This document shows positions 59,987-64,000 of a DNA stretch of 64,000 nucleotides, piece after piece. The stretch covers positions 33,331 to 97,330 of the forward strand of contig JAEWRL010000185.1 in assembly GCA_023398955.1 (NCBI GenBank), read 5' to 3'. The DNA is from Pseudomonadota bacterium (GTDB lineage Bacteria; Myxococcota_A; Polyangia; Polyangiales; Polyangiaceae). The position numbers and the translations under genes were made by a program. Positions within the stretch are counted from its first letter, which is position 1. Each line of letters begins with the position of its first letter. A model generated the notes under the pieces. The model saw only the letters and a list, made by a program, of their open reading frames with translations, was not told the origin of the DNA and made no database searches.

Positions 59987-60571
59987 GTGCTAGCATCCTC
60001 GGCCGTGGCACTCGGGCGAATCGGTTGGCTCCTCTTCTCACAGCTCGCGATCGGCGTCGCGTCCTGCCAATCGGAACGGGGTCCCAGCGCGGCCCCCCAT
60101 TCACCGCTTCCCATGGGATCATCGACCGCCCAAGCCTCGGAGGCTCCCCGTCCGCAGTGGCCGCGGCTTACCGTGGCCCAGGGCTGGCCCGCAGAGAGTC
60201 CACCAGGCGTTTCCCTCGGGCATGGCACCGGCGACCTGCTCATCGAGGTGCGTGCCTCCCCCGAGGTGCGCCCACTGTATAGCCGGCTCATCCGTGGCGC
60301 CGTGGCCCCGGAAGGCGCAGCGCTCGTCGCTGAGCACTCGAGGCGTCTGCACGGCGAACGCTCGTCGAGCGCGCCACCGGGCCAGCCCACTCCGCAACTC
60401 TACGCCATGGAGAAGCATGCGAACCAGTGGCGGTTCTTCGTGGTCGATGCAACCGGGGCGGTTCTCGCCTCCCCGACGGGCTGTGCGGGATGCCATCAGA
60501 TGGCCCTGACAGACTACATGTTCGGCGTGGGCACCGAAGCCGCAGTCGAAGCCCGAATGCCTGCGGAATGA
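59987..60571 (+). CDS. Lipoprotein with a c-type haem motif
   Basis: 194 residues from the GTG at 59987; a GTG at 60005 is also possible. The lipobox is VASC (near residue 24-27 in the longer form). A Ser/Pro/Ala linker is followed by a folded C-terminus with YAMEKHANQWRFFVVD and the haem attachment motif CAGCH (TGCAGCHQMALTDYM). One CxxCH predicts a single c-type haem; the axial Met may be one of the two Met downstream. It may take part in electron transfer at the outer membrane with the neighbouring thioredoxin and NosL cluster. It diverges from the PDZ-thioredoxin gene. Confidence 0.82.
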   Translation: MLASSAVALGRIGWLLFSQLAIGVASCQSERGPSAAPHSPLPMGSSTAQASEAPRPQWPRLTVAQGWPAESPPGVSLGHGTGDLLIEVRASPEVRPLYSRLIRGAVAPEGAALVAEHSRRLHGERSSSAPPGQPTPQLYAMEKHANQWRFFVVDATGAVLASPTGCAGCHQMALTDYMFGVGTEAAVEARMPAE

Positions 60572-61058
60572 ACGGCACCGGAGCGGCGTTCCTAGCACCA
60601 CAGTCAGATCCCACGGCGGAGCCGCCCACAAATACACGAAGACCCGACGGGTGGTTGTCCCGCCGGGTCGAGGAAGCATCGCCAATCGAGGCGGCAAGAG
60701 ATCCGATTCTATCCAGGGCGGTGGCCAGATGGCCAACAAGGAACTGCTAAGCTAAGGGCGCCAGAAGCAAGGAATGGATTAAGCGGTAAGCAAAGTTGGT
60801 CGCCAGTAAGGAAGCACCCGATGAGCTGCCGGCGGGGGGCCGCCGAGAGAGCATCGATCAATGCGATGCTGGGGGACTAAGCACGCTGCGTGCCAGCGGG
60901 CGAAGGTCGGAGGGTTTGTCTTCGCATTACAGACATTTAGTTACCGCCAGAAGCTCCACTCCACGCCACCGGAGGCTTTTGGCGCCCACAAACCCTGGCA
61001 TTCGAGTCATACCCGCCACCGGCGATTGCAACAATTTACGGATTTCCGCAGCCTCTGG
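60572..61058. other. Non-coding region between convergent genes
   Basis: 487 bases without a supported gene, visibly lower in GC than its surroundings. It begins with a hairpin (60641-60669). A stretch around 60790-60900 shows several possible stems, including ggaagcaccc and ctgccggcggggggccgcc. SRP, tmRNA and RNase P cores were checked and not found. Open frames overlapping aroE are antisense. Confidence 0.55.
60641..60669. terminator. Hairpin after the haem lipoprotein gene
   Basis: Stem gacccg(a)cggg / cccg(c)cgggtc with one mismatch and a 7-base loop, starting 70 bases after the stop at 60571 and lying between convergent genes. No clear T tract follows. Confidence 0.45.
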
Positions 61059-61910
61059 TCATGATCGATGTGCCAGAGCCATCTCCAGGGCAGAGGCCAT
61101 GTCAGTCAGCGGGGCCGAGCAGCCCGTGTACAGCTCGAACTGTCGCGCAGCTTGATGGAGAAGCATGCGACCGCCGCCAATTACCGGCTGGCCGACGGCT
61201 CTGCATCGTCGGACGAGGGCTGACTCGAGGGGGCGGTACACGACGTCCATGACTAGCAGCCCGGCCGCGCACTCCGCGGGCTGCCATGGGAACTCTCCAT
61301 GACCGGTCATGCCCGCACTCGAGGCGTTGATGAGGATATCGAAGCTCGCCACCCCTCCGAGGGCATCGAGGCCCGAGCTCTCGACCCTCGCCCCAGACCC
61401 ATAGGAGGCGAGGAGCTCGCTGGCGAGACTGCCGGCGCGCTCCGGACTTCGATTCGCGATATGGAGCACACGCGCTCCAGCCTCCAGAACGCCATGGGCA
61501 ACGGCTCGAGCCGCGCCGCCAGCGCCGACGAGCAGGATCCTTGCGCCGGCCAACGTGCGGCACTCCTCGAGAGCCGCGACCGCACCGGCTGCGTCCGTGT
61601 TGTAGCCGACGAGGGTACCCTCCTCATTCACCACCGTGTTGACGGCTCCGACACGTTGGGCCAGACCATCCAGACGGTCAAGAAACGACAGAACCTGCTG
61701 CTTGTACGGCATAGAGATCCCGAAGCCCCGGATGCCGAGCGCCCGCATGCCCCGGAGCGCACCCTCGAGATCCCCTTGGATCCCAAAGGGAATGTAGGCG
61801 AAGTCCAAACCGAGCGCCGCGTAGGCTGCTCTGTGCATCAGAGCTCCGGTGCTCACCGGATGGAGAGACAGGGAACCGCAAAGCGTCGTAACGCCGGGGA
61901 AGCACTGCAT
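61059..61910 (-). CDS. aroE: Shikimate dehydrogenase
   Basis: 283 residues. AroE reduces 3-dehydroshikimate to shikimate with NADPH in aromatic amino acid synthesis. The substrate segment is SLHPVSTGALMHRAAYAALG, the catalytic Lys is in SMPYKQQV and the Asp in GYNTDAAG. The Rossmann loop is ILLVGAGGAARAVAHGVLEAG. The C-terminal GGRMLLHQAARQFELYTG is characteristic. A quinate/shikimate dehydrogenase paralogue cannot be excluded. Not in an operon; the tRNA-Arg gene lies upstream on the other strand. Confidence 0.92.
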   Translation of the reverse strand: MQCFPGVTTLCGSLSLHPVSTGALMHRAAYAALGLDFAYIPFGIQGDLEGALRGMRALGIRGFGISMPYKQQVLSFLDRLDGLAQRVGAVNTVVNEEGTLVGYNTDAAGAVAALEECRTLAGARILLVGAGGAARAVAHGVLEAGARVLHIANRSPERAGSLASELLASYGSGARVESSGLDALGGVASFDILINASSAGMTGHGEFPWQPAECAAGLLVMDVVYRPLESALVRRCRAVGQPVIGGGRMLLHQAARQFELYTGCSAPLTDMASALEMALAHRS

Positions 61911-61983
61911 GGGCGCAGCGTACTCGTCTGGACGATTTCTTCCATTGACATCCCCACGAGCATGCTATGAATCGCCCTCGCTT

Positions 61984-62057
61984 GCGCCCGTAGCTCAGCT
62001 GGATAGAGCATCGGTCTACGGAACCGAGGGTCGGAGGTTCGAATCCTCCTGGGCGCG
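61984..62057 (+). tRNA. tRNA-Arg (anticodon ACG)
   Basis: 74 bases from GCGCCCG, whose acceptor stem pairs with TGGGCGC at the 3' end (one G-T pair). D-arm GCTC..GAGC, anticodon stem TCGGT/ACCGA with loop CTACGGA (anticodon ACG, positions 34-36), and T-arm GGAGG-TTCGAAT-CCTCC. The CCA end is not encoded. The A34 of the ACG anticodon is normally changed to inosine by TadA. A terminator follows directly. Confidence 0.97.
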
Positions 62058-62383
62058 CTGAAGAAACCGGCGGAATTTCTGCCGGTTTCTCACTTTGTGC
62101 TGTGGGCTCGGATGGCCCCTCCTGGGCTCCTCTTCCCGCCCTTCGTCGTGCCACGCGCGCACCAGCGGCGCCGAGGAGCACACCGCTCACACAGTCGAGG
62201 TCGCTCCTCCGAAGTCCATCGACCTCTCCGCTGGCCACCGGATTCGGCCTTGCCTGTTCGTCAGAGGCTCAGCGCGGTCTCGTGAAGCACCCTATCTATC
62301 ACTCAAAGGTTTCCCGTCGAGAGCCCAAGCGCTTGACGGCATCCGGCTCCGCCCGTACCGATGCTGTCAGCATGAACCGCTGA
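62058..62383. other. Spacer between tRNA-Arg and methyltransferase gene
   Basis: 326 bases. Apart from the terminator at its start nothing was recognised. Plus-strand frames here (62095-62391 and similar) look like chance. The methyltransferase promoter is presumably in its last 150 bases. Confidence 0.5.
62062..62090 (+). terminator. Intrinsic terminator after tRNA-Arg
   Basis: A perfect 10-bp inverted repeat (agaaaccggc / gccggtttct) with a 9-base loop begins 5 bases after the tRNA. A weak T-rich stretch (cactttgtg) follows. It ends the tRNA transcript. Confidence 0.8.
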
Positions 62384-63271
62384 GTGACTAACGTGAAGAA
62401 CACGGCACGAAAACCTCCCGATAGTACCCAAACACTTCACGATATCATTGGCCGGAAGACCCCGCCTCAGCCTTGGACCGAAGCCGAGAACATCCCATGG
62501 AATGAGCCCGAGTTTAGTCGACGCATGCTCATGGAGCACCTGTCGCAGCAACACGACCTTGCTAGTCGGCGAGAGAGCGTCATCGACACTCACATAGAGT
62601 TCATACTGAAACAGCTTGAAGCGACACGAACAGCTCGCATCATCGACCTCGCCTGTGGACCGGGGCTCTACTTGCATAGACTCGCTCGGCTTGGGCACCA
62701 CGGCGTCGGGATCGACTTCTCACCCGCGTCGATAGAATACGCGCGGGATGTGGCGAAGCGCGAAGGGTTGGATTGTAACTTCCTGCACGCGGATCTGCGC
62801 GAGGCAACCTTCGACGGGGAGTTCGAAGCTTGCTTGCTCCTGTTCGGACAGATCAACGTCTTCAGGCGGGAGCAAGCGCTCGATATCCTGGCCAAGGCGT
62901 ACAGCTGCCTGGCACCAGATGGGATCCTTATCCTTGAACCGCAGCAGCCATCGGTAATCCGGGGGGGAGGCGACACGATCACCGACTGGGTCGCAGTCCC
63001 TCGCGGACTATTTGCCGACCACCCGCACCTTCTGCTGTATGAGCGGTTCTGGGATGAGTCCTCGCGCACTGCTACGGATCGGTGGTACACGGTGGATGCC
63101 CAAAGCTCGACGGTACAGCGGTACGCGATGTCCACCTGCAGCTATTCGCCAGATGAGCTCATGGGGCACCTGCGGTCCGTCGGATTCAGGGATGTGGTTG
63201 TGCATCCCTCGCTGGGAGGCGAAATCGACGAGGGAGCGCTGTCTCTCTTCGCCCTGGTGGCTACGAAGTAG
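62384..63271 (+). CDS. SAM-dependent class I methyltransferase
   Basis: 295 residues from a GTG at 62384; a GTG at 62393 is also possible. Motif I is IIDLACGPGLYLHRLARLG, followed by the post-I acidic residue in VGIDFSPASIEYARD. Motif II is LHADLREATFDGEFEACLLLFGQI, and motif IV/post region CLAPDGILILEPQQP follows. A C-terminal beta part (SYSPDELMGHLRSVGFRDV) is typical of small-molecule methyltransferases of the Methyltransf_25/11 groups. Substrate unknown. Standing alone; the HPt fragment lies 420 bases further on. Confidence 0.92.
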   Translation: MTNVKNTARKPPDSTQTLHDIIGRKTPPQPWTEAENIPWNEPEFSRRMLMEHLSQQHDLASRRESVIDTHIEFILKQLEATRTARIIDLACGPGLYLHRLARLGHHGVGIDFSPASIEYARDVAKREGLDCNFLHADLREATFDGEFEACLLLFGQINVFRREQALDILAKAYSCLAPDGILILEPQQPSVIRGGGDTITDWVAVPRGLFADHPHLLLYERFWDESSRTATDRWYTVDAQSSTVQRYAMSTCSYSPDELMGHLRSVGFRDVVVHPSLGGEIDEGALSLFALVATK

Positions 63272-63694
63272 GATTGCCGGCATCGGACTCAGAGCGGAGG
63301 GTGACCTGGTGCTCGGCGAGAGCGGGGTCAGCTGGCAAGCATGCCCGGCTGCCGCAGCGCTCAGGTCCCACGATCTCTTGATTGTTGACCCGATGCGCCG
63401 TTTCGCTCCGTGCAGACGGACACAGTCGAGGAAGCCATGCGGCTCGTCGACGAAGTCTCGTTCACGCGCCGGGCCTGTACGACCCTTTCCGTCCGAGTGC
63501 TCGATCTTGGCCGATGTGAGCGTATCCACGACCGCAAATACCATCCCGTCTGCGCTCAGATCGTCGCAAGGGTGAGCAAAGCAGTGGCAAGTGCGGTCAG
63601 GACGGGACAGAGGCGAAGCCCTTTGTTGTCGGCACGTCTTCAGCCACGTGGCCAGCATCAAGTTACGCATCCGACGACCGTCAAGGACAGTCGA
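63272..63694. other. Region of uncertain coding content before a broken HPt fragment
   Basis: 423 bases. A plus frame from 63410 is in phase with the HPt fragment, and minus frames are also open (DLSADGMVF is reminiscent of PilZ but the rest is not). No gene is supported. The reading suggests decayed or spurious sequence. Confidence 0.5.
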
Positions 63695-63889
63695 GTGTCC
63701 TCAACAAGCCTCCCGGTACCTGACCTACGCGCTCTCTTTCGGCAAGAGTCCGTCGAACTGCTGGCTCTTGCTGAACGGGCGATACTGGTCCTCGAACAGA
63801 ACCCCTCTGAAGCCGAATCGTGCAACGAGCTCTTTCGCGCCATCCACACCGTGAAGAGCTCCGCCGGGCTTTCGGTAAGCGTCCGGTAG
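63695..63889 (+). pseudogene. HPt-domain (CheA-like) fragment, truncated
   Basis: About 64 residues from a GTG at 63695, with the frame open back to 63410. LFRQESVELLALAERAILVLE and NELFRAIHTVKSSAG are the first two helices of a CheA-type HPt, with the phospho-accepting His in AIHTVKSSAG. The frame then ends after LSVSVR, where family members continue with another 60 or so residues of the same domain. No matching continuation was seen in the other frames up to the window end. It is probably a gene remnant or a frameshifted kinase. Confidence 0.6.
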
Positions 63890-64000
63890 AGCCCATCTTT
63901 TCGGGCGCGGAGTGGGTGTGCAGAGTGGGTGCCGGAGACGAAAGCGATGGCAATACCCAGACAGGACGCGACCCGAGACCGGTGGACCGCACCGCGGGGT

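Noticed and set aside
60790..60880. SRP-like RNA suggested by aaggaagca
   Set aside because: Only a short match; the conserved GGAA loop and the symmetric internal loop are missing.
61678..62238. Minus-strand frame containing PGGFEPPTLGSVDRCS across the tRNA
   Set aside because: This is a well-known artefact of translating the antisense strand of a tRNA gene; the tRNA is clear and the frame also runs into aroE.
63008..63670. Minus-strand frame with DLSADGMVF like a PilZ protein
   Set aside because: It overlaps the methyltransferase gene and the rest of the sequence lacks PilZ features.

Overview
The window is high-GC DNA from a bacterium that looks like a myxobacterium of the Polyangia/Sorangiineae type. 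This is inferred from gene content, not from a marker gene. The signs are Ser/Thr protein kinases of the Hanks type (one with a PEGA tail), many lipoproteins with long Gly/Ser/Ala linkers, Cys-rich repeats flanking a fibro-slime domain, hybrid histidine kinases, and small divergently arranged operons. No rRNA, CRISPR array, prophage or intact insertion sequence is visible. There is one tRNA gene, tRNA-Arg(ACG). Translational coupling is frequent: eleven adjacent gene pairs overlap by exactly 4 bp, mostly as GTGA.

Left part (1-13 kb): a partial Ser/Thr kinase, a TPR/PEGA-like membrane protein, and a set of surface lipoproteins. These include a modular lipoprotein ending in a family-45 glycoside hydrolase (endoglucanase) domain, an M28 peptidase, and a Cys-rich-repeat/fibro-slime protein. 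They are followed by lipB coupled to a REC-GAF-HD-GYP regulator, and by a CPBP membrane protease.

Core housekeeping (13-24 kb): a FliA-like sigma factor, mnmA, a lipoprotein, a tiny Cys-rich protein, tilS, ftsH, a CCA-adding enzyme coupled to a PEGA-tailed Ser/Thr kinase, and an orphan LolC/E-type permease with a large insertion.

Middle (24-42 kb): a degenerate receiver protein; a three-gene ABC-like operon whose ATPase has lost its catalytic motifs; a signalling trio (receiver, hybrid kinase with HPt, receiver-HATPase); methionine synthase metH; a metallophosphoesterase; several unknown proteins; and an ECF sigma factor / NrsF-type anti-sigma / TlpA thioredoxin operon.

Right part (42-64 kb): an OmpA lipoprotein, then a complete dedicated TonB system (tonB, exbB, two exbD, TonB-dependent receptor, beta-helix lipoprotein) divergent from a PhoB-like response regulator. 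Next is a compact metal/redox-looking cluster: a TauE/SafE-type protein, a NosL lipoprotein, a one-TM protein, an FtsX-type permease, a LolD-type ATPase, and a membrane protein with a CPWC motif. It is followed by a PDZ-thioredoxin lipoprotein and a lipoprotein with a c-type haem motif. The window closes with aroE, the tRNA, a methyltransferase and a broken HPt fragment.

The two places most likely to hold something undescribed are the NosL/FtsX/LolD/CPWC cluster and the ABC-like operon with a dead ATPase.
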